From Alphaproteobacteria bacterium (GTDB lineage Bacteria; Pseudomonadota; Alphaproteobacteria; CALKHQ01): a stretch of 64,000 nt of DNA. The notes below the pieces were generated by a model that was given only the letters and a program-made list of their open reading frames with translations, did not search any database and was not told where the DNA came from. The DNA lies in assembly GCA_041396705.1 (NCBI GenBank), contig JAWKYB010000009.1, positions 1-64,000 of the forward strand, read 5' to 3'. A program made the position numbers and the translations under genes. Below, piece by piece: positions 55,256-63,560 of this stretch (the stretch's first letter is position 1; each line of letters begins with the position of its first letter).

Positions 55256-56821
55256 GTGAGCGCGCCGTCCGCGCCACTGCTGGTGGGACTCGACGCCGGG
55301 ACCACACGCGTCCGCGCCCTGGTGTTCGATGCCGAGACCTGCCGGCCGGTGGCCGAGGGCTCGCAGCCGACGCCGATGGACTATCCGCATCCGGGTTGGG
55401 CCGGCTACGAGACCGAGGCGCTGTGGCGCGCTGCGGCCGCGGCCATTCGCCAGGCGCTGGCCGGCGTCGACGACCCGCGGCGAATCGTCGGCATCGGCAC
55501 CTCCAGCGTCGGCGAGACCGGGATCGGCCTCGACGCGGCCGGCGAGCCGACCGCGCCGGCGATCGCCTGGTTCGACAAGCGCTCGCACGCCGAGTGCGAG
55601 GACCTGCGCGCCCGCCACGGCGACGATGCGCTGACGCTGAGGACCGGCATGCGGCTGGACCCGATCGCCGGACTGCCGAAAATGCTGTGGTTCAAGCGCA
55701 ACCACCCCGACGCCTTCGCCCGCACCGCCCACTGGCTCACGGTCGCCGACTATCTGAACTACCGGCTATCGGGCGTGGTGGCGACCGACTACAGCCTGGC
55801 CTCGCGCACGCTGGCGCTCGACATGCGCAGCCTGGCCTGGGCCGACGATCTGATCGACGACGCCGGCATCCCCCGCCACCTGTTCCAGCAGGTGCTGCCG
55901 TCGGGCGCGCGGCTCGGCCCGCTGACGCCGGAAGCCGCTGCTGCCACAGGCCTGCCGGCGCACTGCGTTTCCGCGGTCGCCGGCCACGACCATCCGCTCG
56001 GCGCGCTGGCGGTCGGCGTGTTCACCCCGGGCACGCTGATCGACTCGCTCGGGACCTCAGAGGCCTGCCTGTTCGCGATCGACCGGCCGATCGACGAACC
56101 GGCGATCTTCGCCCAGGGCTTCGAGCAGGAGGTGTTCGTCGTCGACCGGCCGATGTACCTGGCGCTGGGCGGCCTCTACACCTGCGGCGCCGCGGTGGAG
56201 TGGTTCCGCAAGAACCTGGCCGGCGGCGCCGACTTCGATACGCTGAACGCCGGCGCGGCCACGGTGCCGCCCGGCAGCCTGGGCGTCACTTTCCTGCCGC
56301 ACCTTCGGCTCGGCACGCCGCCGAACCTGGACAACCGCTCGCGCGGCGCATTCATCGGGCTGAGCACCGATGCAACCCCGGCCGTGTTCTATCGCGCGCT
56401 GCTGGAGGGCGTCGCCTTCGACCTGAAGAACCTGGCCGATGCGATGGGCGCGATCCCGCGGATCCTGGCCGGCGAGGCGGCCGGGGCGGGCGGCATCACC
56501 GATGCGATCAGGCGCATCCGCATCATCGGCGGCGGCTCGAAGAACGAACTGCTGCTGCGGATCAAGGCCACCGTCTACGACCGCACCCTCGACGTCGTCG
56601 AGGTGCCGGAGGCCGTCAGTCTCGGCGCGGCCCTGTTCGCCGGCATGGCGGCAGGCGTCTATGCCGGCCTGGACGCGGCGCTGGCCGCGGTGCCGCAGAC
56701 GGTGCACCGGATCGAGCCGGTGCCGGAGTGGCGCGATCTCTACCGCCAGCGCTTCCGCGAGGTCTGGCAGCCGGCGGTAAAGGCGCTGCAGCCGCTGCAC
56801 TGGGCCGCGCGCGGCGGCTGA
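55256..56821 (+). CDS. FGGY family carbohydrate kinase
   Basis: 521 residues of the sugar-kinase/actin fold. The phosphate-1 motif is GLDAGTTRVRALVFD at the N-terminus. GIGTSSVGETGIG, FDKRSHAEC and the second-domain motifs GHDHPLGAL and IIGGGSKNELLL follow, then the FGGY-like EAVSLGAALFAG near the end. It phosphorylates a sugar or polyol with ATP; the exact sugar cannot be told. The start is GTG 55256. It is divergent from the aldolase-like gene, so the two may act in one catabolic route (phosphorylation, then cleavage). Confidence 0.9.
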   Translation: MSAPSAPLLVGLDAGTTRVRALVFDAETCRPVAEGSQPTPMDYPHPGWAGYETEALWRAAAAAIRQALAGVDDPRRIVGIGTSSVGETGIGLDAAGEPTAPAIAWFDKRSHAECEDLRARHGDDALTLRTGMRLDPIAGLPKMLWFKRNHPDAFARTAHWLTVADYLNYRLSGVVATDYSLASRTLALDMRSLAWADDLIDDAGIPRHLFQQVLPSGARLGPLTPEAAAATGLPAHCVSAVAGHDHPLGALAVGVFTPGTLIDSLGTSEACLFAIDRPIDEPAIFAQGFEQEVFVVDRPMYLALGGLYTCGAAVEWFRKNLAGGADFDTLNAGAATVPPGSLGVTFLPHLRLGTPPNLDNRSRGAFIGLSTDATPAVFYRALLEGVAFDLKNLADAMGAIPRILAGEAAGAGGITDAIRRIRIIGGGSKNELLLRIKATVYDRTLDVVEVPEAVSLGAALFAGMAAGVYAGLDAALAAVPQTVHRIEPVPEWRDLYRQRFREVWQPAVKALQPLHWAARGG

Positions 56822-56844
56822 CGCGACAGCGACGGGTCCCTGCC

Positions 56845-58647
56845 TCAGTTCGACGAGGCCGGCGCGCCGGACGCGTCCGCGGCGGGTTGTTCGCTGCCCT
56901 GCCGATCCGGATCGGGCGCGGGCGGTGCAGCGGCTGCCTGCCGGTTGGCCGTGCACCGGTCCCCGTCGAACTCGCTGACCACCGGCAGGCGCGCGGTCGT
57001 GGCGGCGAGGGCGTTGGCGAAGCCGAACAGCTCGAACGCATCGTCCCAGCTGCGTGCCGGTTCGCTGACCGAGAGAACCAGCGACACCCCGCCCTGCAGC
57101 CGCGGCATCAGCGAGCCGAAGGCGCCGCCGGGCATGACGACGGTGCCGGTGCCGCGCTCGACGCGCCAGTTGGTGCGAGCGATGGCGTGGGGCAGGTCGT
57201 CGTCGACCGCCAGTGTCAGCACCGCCGCCTCGGCTTCCGGTGCCGGCAGGTCGGGGCCGGCGGTGTAGCGCCATTCCAGCCGCGGCTGCGCGGCGGTGCC
57301 GGTGACGTCGATGCGCAGGTCGGACGGTTGCCGTTGGGTCGCCACCGAGCGGGTGCTGAGCCGGCATGGCGGGCCGTCGGCCGGGTCGCGGCACGGATCG
57401 CAGGCGGCCTGCCAGGTGCCGTAGGTCAGCGCGAACGGGGTCTGGTTGCCCAGTGGCGCGCTCGGCCCCTGTTGGTCGGCATCGGGTGGCAGCGGCGGCA
57501 GGATCGGCAGCAGGTAGTCGTGCGCCGCCCAGCCGGTGACGCCGCGGAAGGCGACCAGCACCCAATCGCCCTGGCGCTGGCCGCGGTCGAGGATGCCGTC
57601 GGCGCCGCCGGGGATCGTCCCGACCACGGGCGCGTCCGGTGCCGGGTTGGCGCGCATCAGCAGGTTGGCGGCGCTGTTCAGGTTGCGATACGCCGCCGCG
57701 CCGCCCGAGATCGGCGTCAGCAGCGGCCGCAGCACCCAGACCACCGGTCCGGCGCCGCGCCGGGTGGAGACCTCGACCCAGTCCTTGTCTTCGTCGTGCG
57801 CTGTTCGCGTGGTGCCCATCAGCTCGGTGCCCGGCGGAATCGGGGTCAGCACGATGCCGTAGCGGAACGACGAGAAGGCGGGCACCGGGCCCGCGCCGGT
57901 CGAATAGAGCGGGCCGGGCAGGGCGGTCGGCCCCTCGGCCGTCGCGGCGTCCGGCGAGGCGGTCAGGCTCGCCAGAGCGGGGCTGTCCGCCGGCGCCGCC
58001 GTCGGCTCGGTAGCGTCGTCGTCGGCTGGCGTTGCGCCGGTCGCGGCGGGACCGGTCGGTGGCGCGGCGGCGCCATCCTCGGTCGGCGTCTCGGCCGGTG
58101 CTGCCGGTGCGGCGGCGGCCGTTGCAGCCGGGGCGGCAGGCAGGGCGGCGCAGATGGCCAGATACCGGGCGATGACCGCCTTGCTGCCCGCCAGCGGCAG
58201 GGTCGCGACCGTGCCGTCGGTGACGTTGACCTGCGCCTCGCTGGCGTCGCTCAGGATCTGCCACAGCACGTCGTCGCGCGGCAGGACGCCGGCGACGTGC
58301 AGGCCGAAGGCGTCCTCGACCACGGTGGCGGAACGCCTTTCCTGGTCGCGTCGCGTGGTGAACAGCACGTCGACCTGGTCGCCTTCCCGATGCTGGGCGA
58401 GATCGAGATAGAGCGCATATTCGCTCTGCGCCGGGTTTGATGCATGGCAGGCGACATCGAGCACGATGGTGTCGGTGGCAACGGTACCGAAGGCGAGGCG
58501 GCCGGAGGGCAGGCCGTCCGCGCCCTGGCCTTGCCAGGCGGCCCAGGCCGGCTCGGCCCGCGCCATGCCGGGCGCCGGGCCGGCGAGGCACCAGGACAGG
58601 AAGATCAGCCCGATCCGCAATCGCCGCACCGGCCGGTCCCTTCGCAT
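56845..58647 (-). CDS. Exported protein with SH3 domain
   Basis: 600 residues. A signal peptide (LRIGLIFLSWCLAGPAPGMARA) is followed by an N-terminal beta-rich domain and a low-complexity Ala/Pro/Thr linker at about residues 170-250. A bacterial SH3 domain follows with ANLLMRANPAPDAPVVGTIP and GVTGWAAHDYLLP, and the C-terminal domain resembles IalB-type modules (FALTYGTWQAACDPC). Bacterial SH3 domains usually bind peptidoglycan. The N-terminal part is not recognised. A role at the envelope is inferred. It is convergent with the sugar kinase gene. Confidence 0.75.
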   Translation of the reverse strand: MRRDRPVRRLRIGLIFLSWCLAGPAPGMARAEPAWAAWQGQGADGLPSGRLAFGTVATDTIVLDVACHASNPAQSEYALYLDLAQHREGDQVDVLFTTRRDQERRSATVVEDAFGLHVAGVLPRDDVLWQILSDASEAQVNVTDGTVATLPLAGSKAVIARYLAICAALPAAPAATAAAAPAAPAETPTEDGAAAPPTGPAATGATPADDDATEPTAAPADSPALASLTASPDAATAEGPTALPGPLYSTGAGPVPAFSSFRYGIVLTPIPPGTELMGTTRTAHDEDKDWVEVSTRRGAGPVVWVLRPLLTPISGGAAAYRNLNSAANLLMRANPAPDAPVVGTIPGGADGILDRGQRQGDWVLVAFRGVTGWAAHDYLLPILPPLPPDADQQGPSAPLGNQTPFALTYGTWQAACDPCRDPADGPPCRLSTRSVATQRQPSDLRIDVTGTAAQPRLEWRYTAGPDLPAPEAEAAVLTLAVDDDLPHAIARTNWRVERGTGTVVMPGGAFGSLMPRLQGGVSLVLSVSEPARSWDDAFELFGFANALAATTARLPVVSEFDGDRCTANRQAAAAPPAPDPDRQGSEQPAADASGAPASSN

Positions 58648-58855
58648 CGCGTTCGCCCGGTACGGGCCGGGCCGGGCGAACCCTGCCGCGGACCGCGGCG
58701 AAACTCAACCCGTTGCGTCGGGTGCTGCCGCGCCGCCGGTGCTCGACACTGTGAATGGTCTTGCAATCCTGAAAGGTTTAGCGCTTCACTAAACGCAATT
58801 TATTGGGGATGCGCGCGGCCGACTGGTGCCGGAACGCGCGCACCGTTGCCGGGTC

Positions 58856-59437
58856 ATGCACAACCACGCGACGCAACGGGGGGAACCGCTCGGCGCCGAG
58901 GGCGCGCTGGACGGTTTCGTGCGCGTCGCGGGCGGCCTGCGCTCGGACATGACCCGTGGCCTGCTCGATTTCTGGACCGCGCTGCGTGGGCGCTGCGGCG
59001 GCCTGCCGACGCGGGCGATGGTGGAGCCGGCGGCGATCGGTTCCCGGATCCTTCCGCACATCTTCCTGTGCGAGTATCTCGACGACGGCGGCGTGCTGAT
59101 CCGGCTGCAGGGCAGCTATCTCGGCTCGCGCGCCTATCAGGCGCTGACCGGCCAGCGCATCGGCCCGAAGTCGTTTGGCGGGAACTCGTCCGCCATCCTG
59201 TCGATCTACAACGCCGTGCGCGCGCTGGAGCGGCCGATCGGCACGCACGAGCGCTCGATGCGGCCGGATTGCCCGGTGATCGTCGCCGAGGTGCTGCACA
59301 CGCCGCTCGCCGCCGAGCCCGGCGGGCCGGCGCGCTTCGTGCTGGGTGCGCTGGACCGGATCGACGAGGCCGACCCGGCCAGTGCCGAGGGCGCGCTGTG
59401 GGGCCGGTTCGCTGTGAAGCTGGTCGACCCGCTCTGA
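58856..59437 (+). CDS. PAS_5 family protein (first paralogue)
   Basis: 193 residues matching the small alphaproteobacterial PAS_5 family: LLDFWTALRGRCGGLPTRAMVEP, then RILPHIFLCEYLDDGGVLIRLQGSYL. There is no output domain. The paralogue at 60491-61084 shares LPHLFLCEF and GVLIRLQG. The start is ATG 58856 with a weak ribosome site; an in-frame GTG at 58826 is an alternative. The signal sensed and the partner are unknown. Confidence 0.75.
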   Translation: MHNHATQRGEPLGAEGALDGFVRVAGGLRSDMTRGLLDFWTALRGRCGGLPTRAMVEPAAIGSRILPHIFLCEYLDDGGVLIRLQGSYLGSRAYQALTGQRIGPKSFGGNSSAILSIYNAVRALERPIGTHERSMRPDCPVIVAEVLHTPLAAEPGGPARFVLGALDRIDEADPASAEGALWGRFAVKLVDPL

Positions 59438-59504
59438 CCCGGTTTCGCGCCGCCGGCAAAGGCGGTACCGTGCGCCAGCCCCGCAACCGCTGCACGGTGT
59501 CGTC

Positions 59505-59816
59505 ATGAAGCCGGTCGCCGACAAGGCCGAAGTCTCGCTGGAATTCCCCGACAAGACCTACATGGGCTCGTTCACGCGCCATTCGTCGTTCCAGGCCCAA
59601 GCCGACGCCGAGGGCGTCGCCGTCAAGCTGGTGCGCGCGGGCGGCGACGGCCACCGCGTGGTGGGCATCCACCTGCACTGGTACTTGTTCGCCGACATCC
59701 TCGACGAGGTCGCCGCTGCGATCGAGACCGGCCATCCGGTCGACGCGGGGCATCGCGCGCCGCTGCACGACGCCGCGGCGCGGCTCGCCCGCGCCACCCG
59801 CACCGGGCCGCGCTGA
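59505..59816 (+). CDS. Hypothetical protein
   Basis: 103 residues with no recognised family. The sequence begins as a short beta-rich domain (AEVSLEFPDKTYMGSF, GVAVKLVRAGGDGHRVVGIHLHWY) and ends in helices (ILDEVAAAIETG). GC-rich third positions support coding. It lies between the first PAS_5 gene and the convergent Hsp20 gene. The role cannot be inferred. Confidence 0.6.
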   Translation: MKPVADKAEVSLEFPDKTYMGSFTRHSSFQAQADAEGVAVKLVRAGGDGHRVVGIHLHWYLFADILDEVAAAIETGHPVDAGHRAPLHDAAARLARATRTGPR

Positions 59817-59832
59817 GGCGAGGCGGCGCCGC

Positions 59833-60261
59833 TCAGGGCCGCTCGATCCGGATCTTCTTGGCCTCCGGCGCGGTCGGCACGCGCTTCGGAATCGTGACGG
59901 TCAGGACGCCGTCCTTGTGCACCGCCTGGATCCGGTCCGTATCGGCGTCGTCGGGCAGCCGGAACGTGCGGCGGAAGCTGCCATAGACCCGTTCTGAGAA
60001 GTAGAAATCCTTGCCCTTCTCCTCGCGGCTGGCCTTCTTCTCGCCGCTGATGGTCAGTCTGCCGTCGCGGATCTCGGCGTGAATGTCGGCGTCGCTGACG
60101 CCCGGCAGTTCGATCGACACCTCATAGGCCTCCGGCGTCGCGGCCGCTTCCGAACTGGGTGCGAAGAACTCCGCGACGCGCTCGCCGAACTGTCGCACCG
60201 GCGCAAAGAACTGCGACCACCAGTCCGGTGTATTGCGGGAAAGCTCCGACTTTTCGACCAT
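59833..60261 (-). CDS. Hsp20/alpha-crystallin small heat shock protein
   Basis: 142 residues. The N-terminal region has DWWSQFFAPVRQFGERVAEFF. The alpha-crystallin domain reads YEVSIELPGVSDADI, GRLTISGEKK, YGSFRRTFRLPDDADTDRI and GVLTVTIPKR; the last part supplies the I-x-I/V-type tail IRIERP. These ATP-independent chaperones hold unfolding proteins. The ATG at 60261 follows GGAGAAGGG. It is divergent from the second PAS_5 gene across 229 bases. Confidence 0.92.
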   Translation of the reverse strand: MVEKSELSRNTPDWWSQFFAPVRQFGERVAEFFAPSSEAAATPEAYEVSIELPGVSDADIHAEIRDGRLTISGEKKASREEKGKDFYFSERVYGSFRRTFRLPDDADTDRIQAVHKDGVLTVTIPKRVPTAPEAKKIRIERP

Positions 60262-60490
60262 GGCAGGCACCCTTCTCCAACGCGGCCGCACCGCAAACGC
60301 GATGGATGCTGGCGCGGCGGCCTGCACGGTTCCGTGATCTGGATCAACGCTGCGTGTCTTGGGAACCGGGGCCTCCGCACGGCGTTCTGCGCCGCCCTTG
60401 CCCGCCGCATCTCTCACGGCAGGCGGGTGGAGTTGCGCGGCCTCAGGGTCGTCGCTAGTCTTCGAACTACATTTGTTGCGAGGGGAATCC

Positions 60491-61084
60491 ATGGAGACGG
60501 GCGCGCCTTCCGACGCGGACCAGCGACAGCCTGCTTCCGACCCGCTCGCCGCGCTGGCCACGATCGCCGGCGGGCTGGTCTCCCAGGTCACGCGCGACAT
60601 GCTCGCCTATTGGGGCAGCCTGTGCGAACGCAACGGGTGCCGGGTTCCGGCGCGCAGCCAGCTCGACCCCGGCGAAATACCGCCCCGGCTGCTTCCGCAT
60701 CTGTTTCTCTGCGAATTCACCCCCGACGGCGGCGTGCTGATCCGCCTGCAGGGTGGCTACCTGTCGGAGAGCGCCGGCCAGGCGCTGACTTGGCGGCGGA
60801 TCGACCGGCAGACATTCGGCGACAATGCGGCCGCCGTGCTGCAGGTCTATGCGGCCGTGCGCGACACCGGCCGCCCGATCGCCACCCACCAGCGCGTGCT
60901 GACTACCCTTGGCGTGCCGATCGTCTCGGAGGTGCTGCACCTGCCGTTCTGCCGGGGCGACCGGCCGGACGGCCCGGTCGGCTTCGTGCTCGGCGCGCTG
61001 GACCGGATCGACAATGCAGTCGCCGGCGGGCGCGATGCGCGCGCCGCGGAGTGGACGTCGATCGAGGTGCTGCGCTCGGTCTGA
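60491..61084 (+). CDS. PAS_5 family protein (second paralogue)
   Basis: 197 residues with the same architecture as the protein at 58856-59437: MLAYWGSLCERNGCRVPARSQ, PRLLPHLFLCEFTPDGGVLI and FVLGALDRIDNA, the last shared almost exactly with FVLGALDRIDEA. GAGGGGAATCC precedes ATG 60491. The two copies arose by local duplication around the Hsp20 gene. The signal and output are unknown. Confidence 0.78.
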   Translation: METGAPSDADQRQPASDPLAALATIAGGLVSQVTRDMLAYWGSLCERNGCRVPARSQLDPGEIPPRLLPHLFLCEFTPDGGVLIRLQGGYLSESAGQALTWRRIDRQTFGDNAAAVLQVYAAVRDTGRPIATHQRVLTTLGVPIVSEVLHLPFCRGDRPDGPVGFVLGALDRIDNAVAGGRDARAAEWTSIEVLRSV

Positions 61085-61119
61085 CCGGCGCCGCCCGGCG
61101 CAGGGCCGCGCCCGCGGAC

Positions 61120-61848
61120 TCAGCCTGCGGCGACGACCGCCTGCTTGAGCGCACGCACCGTGGCGGCATCGGTCAGCATGCGGCCCTCCGGCGCGACGAA
61201 GCCGAAATCCGCCTCCTTGCCCGACGGCGGCGGGCCGGCGACCGCGGCCGAGGCATGGACAGCGCGCGCCCCGGTGCGGCGAATCAGACTGGCGATGCTG
61301 TCGGGTGCCAGGCCGCCGCCCGGCATCACCACCAGCCGTCCGGCCGCACGGCCGACCAGATCGGCGACCAGGCCGGCGCCGTCGACCACCGAGACCTCCT
61401 GGCCGGAGGTCAGGATATGGTCGCAGCCCAGCGCGGCCGCCTGGTCCAGCGCGGCGTGCGGATCAGGGACCAGATCGAAGGCCCGATGCAGGGTCGCGCC
61501 CAGGGCGCCGCGCGCGGCGAGGAGTTCGGCCAGACAGGCCGTATCCAGGCTGCCGTCGGCCAGGCTGGCGCCGACCACGACTCCCTCCAGCCCGGCAACA
61601 CGCGCCTCGGCGACGTCGGCCTGCATCTGGCTGACCTCCGCCGCTGTCCACCGGAAATTGCCGTCGCGCGGGCGGATCATCATCCGCACCGGGACCGGTG
61701 CCTGGCGTGCCAGCGCGATCAGGGAGGATGGCGGGGTCAGCCCGCCGACCGCCAGGGCGGCGCACAGCTCGATCCGATCCGCGCCGCCGGCGATGGCGGC
61801 GGCGAGCCCGTCGGCGCTGTCGACGCAGATTTCCAGAATTGCCGGCAT
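61120..61848 (-). CDS. cutC: CutC family protein
   Basis: 242 residues with the TIM-barrel signature of CutC: LEICVDSADGLAAAIAGGAD, RIELCAALAVGGLTPP, VRMMIRPRDGNF, HRAFDLVPDPHAAL, ILTSGQEV and VMPGGGLAPDSI. Length and all blocks match the family. It was first linked to copper tolerance, though the biochemical role is unresolved. It is probably a cytoplasmic single-gene unit. Confidence 0.93.
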   Translation of the reverse strand: MPAILEICVDSADGLAAAIAGGADRIELCAALAVGGLTPPSSLIALARQAPVPVRMMIRPRDGNFRWTAAEVSQMQADVAEARVAGLEGVVVGASLADGSLDTACLAELLAARGALGATLHRAFDLVPDPHAALDQAAALGCDHILTSGQEVSVVDGAGLVADLVGRAAGRLVVMPGGGLAPDSIASLIRRTGARAVHASAAVAGPPPSGKEADFGFVAPEGRMLTDAATVRALKQAVVAAG

Positions 61849-61914
61849 CGTCCGCTGCGCTCCTTCGCTCGCCGTTGCGACCCGCGGTCGCGACTCCGCG
61901 GTGGCGGCACCAGC

Positions 61915-62367
61915 TTAGCGCCGGGCGTGGATCGCCGCATCGAGGGCGTTCAGGAAGCGGCTGCGGTCCTGCTTCGAGAAGGTGCGCCCGCCGGCCGCGA
62001 TCGCGCCCATGTCGCGCAGGTCGGCGTTGAGGGCGCGCATGGCGATGGCGGAGCCGATATTTGCCGTCGTGAACGGCCGGCCGGTGGGCGCGACAACCCG
62101 GGCGCCGCGTTCCAGGCAGCGCTTCGCCAGCAGGATGTCGGCGGTGACCACGATATCGCCGGACTGGACGCGCGCGGCGATCCAGTCGTCAGCCGCGTCG
62201 AAGCCATCGCCGGCAACCACGTGATGCACCCTGGCGTGCGGAGTAGGCCTCGTGCCCTGGCCGCTGACCATGTAGACGAGGATGCCGCAGCGTTCCGCCA
62301 CGCGCAGGATCTCGGCCTTGACCGGGCAGGCGTCGGCGTCGACGTAGAGCGCAGGCGGCTCAGCCAT
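61915..62367 (-). CDS. YaiI/YqxD (DUF188) family protein
   Basis: 150 residues with the DUF188 opening LYVDADACPVKAEILRVAER, where the Asp residues form a PIN-like acidic site, followed by GDIVVTADILLAKRCLERGA and the tail GRTFSKQDRSRFLNALD. Family members are small cytoplasmic proteins suspected of nuclease activity. The ATG at 62367 fits the family start; the frame continues to 62463 without similarity. It is divergent from the DUF1491 gene. Confidence 0.9.
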   Translation of the reverse strand: MAEPPALYVDADACPVKAEILRVAERCGILVYMVSGQGTRPTPHARVHHVVAGDGFDAADDWIAARVQSGDIVVTADILLAKRCLERGARVVAPTGRPFTTANIGSAIAMRALNADLRDMGAIAAGGRTFSKQDRSRFLNALDAAIHARR

Positions 62368-62507
62368 CGCCGATCCCGCCCGCAGGCGGCCGCTTGCATT
62401 CGCGCACGGCATTGCTCCTTGTTGTGCAGGGATGCGTTTGCCGTGCAGGCGTGCGCGGCGCAAGCGTCGCGACTGGAACCTGCGAAGAATCGAGACGAGG
62501 GCCAGGG

Positions 62508-62846
62508 TTGCACGACGATCGGTTGCCGACGGAACTGTGGGTGATGGCCCATGTGCGGCGATGCAACGCCGCCGGCGTACCGGCGATGGTGGTCCGGCGC
62601 GGCGATGCCGGCCGGGGCACCGTGATCCTGAAGATCAACCAGCTCGAGCACGGGTGCCGCATTCTGTCGCAGACGCGCGACCTGGACGGGACGATGGGCT
62701 GGCTCGCGGCGTTGAAGGGCGCGCTGGTGCCGGAGGCGGAGGCCGATGCCTATGTGGCGCGTGCCGTCGACCGTGACCCAGATCTCTGGGTGATCGAAGT
62801 CGAGCATCGCGAAGGCTGGCACCCGTTCGAAGGCAAGGTTTTTTGA
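62508..62846 (+). CDS. DUF1491 family protein
   Basis: 112 residues typical of this alphaproteobacterial family: LPTELWVMAHVRRCNAAGVPA, MVVRRGDAGRGTVILKINQL, and WVIEVEHREGWHPFEG near the end. Family length is about 110. The start is judged to be TTG 62508 after GAGGGCCAGGG; the open frame extends back to 62394 through the divergent gene's leader. Function unknown. Confidence 0.85.
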   Translation: MHDDRLPTELWVMAHVRRCNAAGVPAMVVRRGDAGRGTVILKINQLEHGCRILSQTRDLDGTMGWLAALKGALVPEAEADAYVARAVDRDPDLWVIEVEHREGWHPFEGKVF

Positions 62847-63064
62847 GCGATCTGACGCGGGTGTGAAGAATCGGCACAAATTGCGTAAAATGCGATACAA
62901 ATTTTTCCGTAATTGCAAATGAATATCGGTTGTTGATTTGGAGTGTGTGCGCTTAGAGTTGAGCTGTTAACTACATTGTCTTTACGGAATGCGAAAGTTG
63001 GCGAAATTTTTACACGCATATCTGCATCTGTTGCGCAGAGAGATAGCGTGAATTGGAGGCTTTC
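62847..63064. promoter_or_regulatory. AT-rich promoter region
   Basis: 218 bases, strongly AT-rich compared with its surroundings (AAATTTTTCCGTAATTGC, GGCGAAATTTTTACACGCAT). No gene or hairpin is seen. It directly precedes the GGAGG site of the gene at 63065 and most likely contains its promoter. Confidence 0.5.
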
Positions 63065-63541
63065 ATGACGTTGTGCGCAAGGCTTGCCCTGTTCGGCGCA
63101 GTCCTGCTCGGCGTTTCCGCCGCGGCGCAGGCCGAGTCCGACCGCGGCCTGGAGGTCGTTGGCCTGGCCGGCGGCACGGTCAGCCTCGACCTGGATCAGA
63201 TCGAGAGCATGGGCTCGACCCGGCTGGAAACCACGACGGTGTGGACCGATGGCCAGCAGAGCTTCGTCGGCGTGACCGGCGCCGACTTCGTCGCGGCGAT
63301 CGGCGCCAGCGGCGAGGCGGTGCTGACCCATGCGATCAACGACTACGAGGTGGTGATTCCCTTCGCGGTGTTCGCGGCCGAGACCACGCTGATCGCCTAT
63401 CGGCGCAACGGCGAGCCGATGTCGGTGCGCGACAAGGGACCGCTGTGGATCGTCTTCCCGTTCGACGCGGACGCGATGTTCCAGAGCGACACCTATCGCT
63501 CCTACGCCATCTGGAACCTGGACCGGGTCGAGTTCCGCTAG
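63065..63541 (+). CDS. Periplasmic molybdopterin-oxidoreductase-like domain protein
   Basis: 158 residues. A signal peptide (LALFGAVLLGVSAAAQA) is followed by a domain matching the C-terminal half of the sulfite-oxidase-type fold: FVGVTGADFVAAIG, AINDYEVVIPF, LIAYRRNGEPMSVRDKGPLWIVFP and AIWNLDRVEF. The family's cofactor-binding Cys is absent, so it is probably a ligand-binding, not catalytic, protein. GGAGG lies just before ATG 63065. The next gene starts 20 bases later and encodes a membrane signalling protein, so this is likely its periplasmic input partner. Confidence 0.82.
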   Translation: MTLCARLALFGAVLLGVSAAAQAESDRGLEVVGLAGGTVSLDLDQIESMGSTRLETTTVWTDGQQSFVGVTGADFVAAIGASGEAVLTHAINDYEVVIPFAVFAAETTLIAYRRNGEPMSVRDKGPLWIVFPFDADAMFQSDTYRSYAIWNLDRVEFR

Positions 63542-63560
63542 GACGCGAGGCACCGCGATC

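Noticed and set aside
55396..58440. A 1,014-codon plus-strand frame across the FGGY kinase and the SH3 protein
   Set aside because: It overlaps the kinase in another frame and the SH3 gene in antisense; its translation is Arg/Gly-rich noise.
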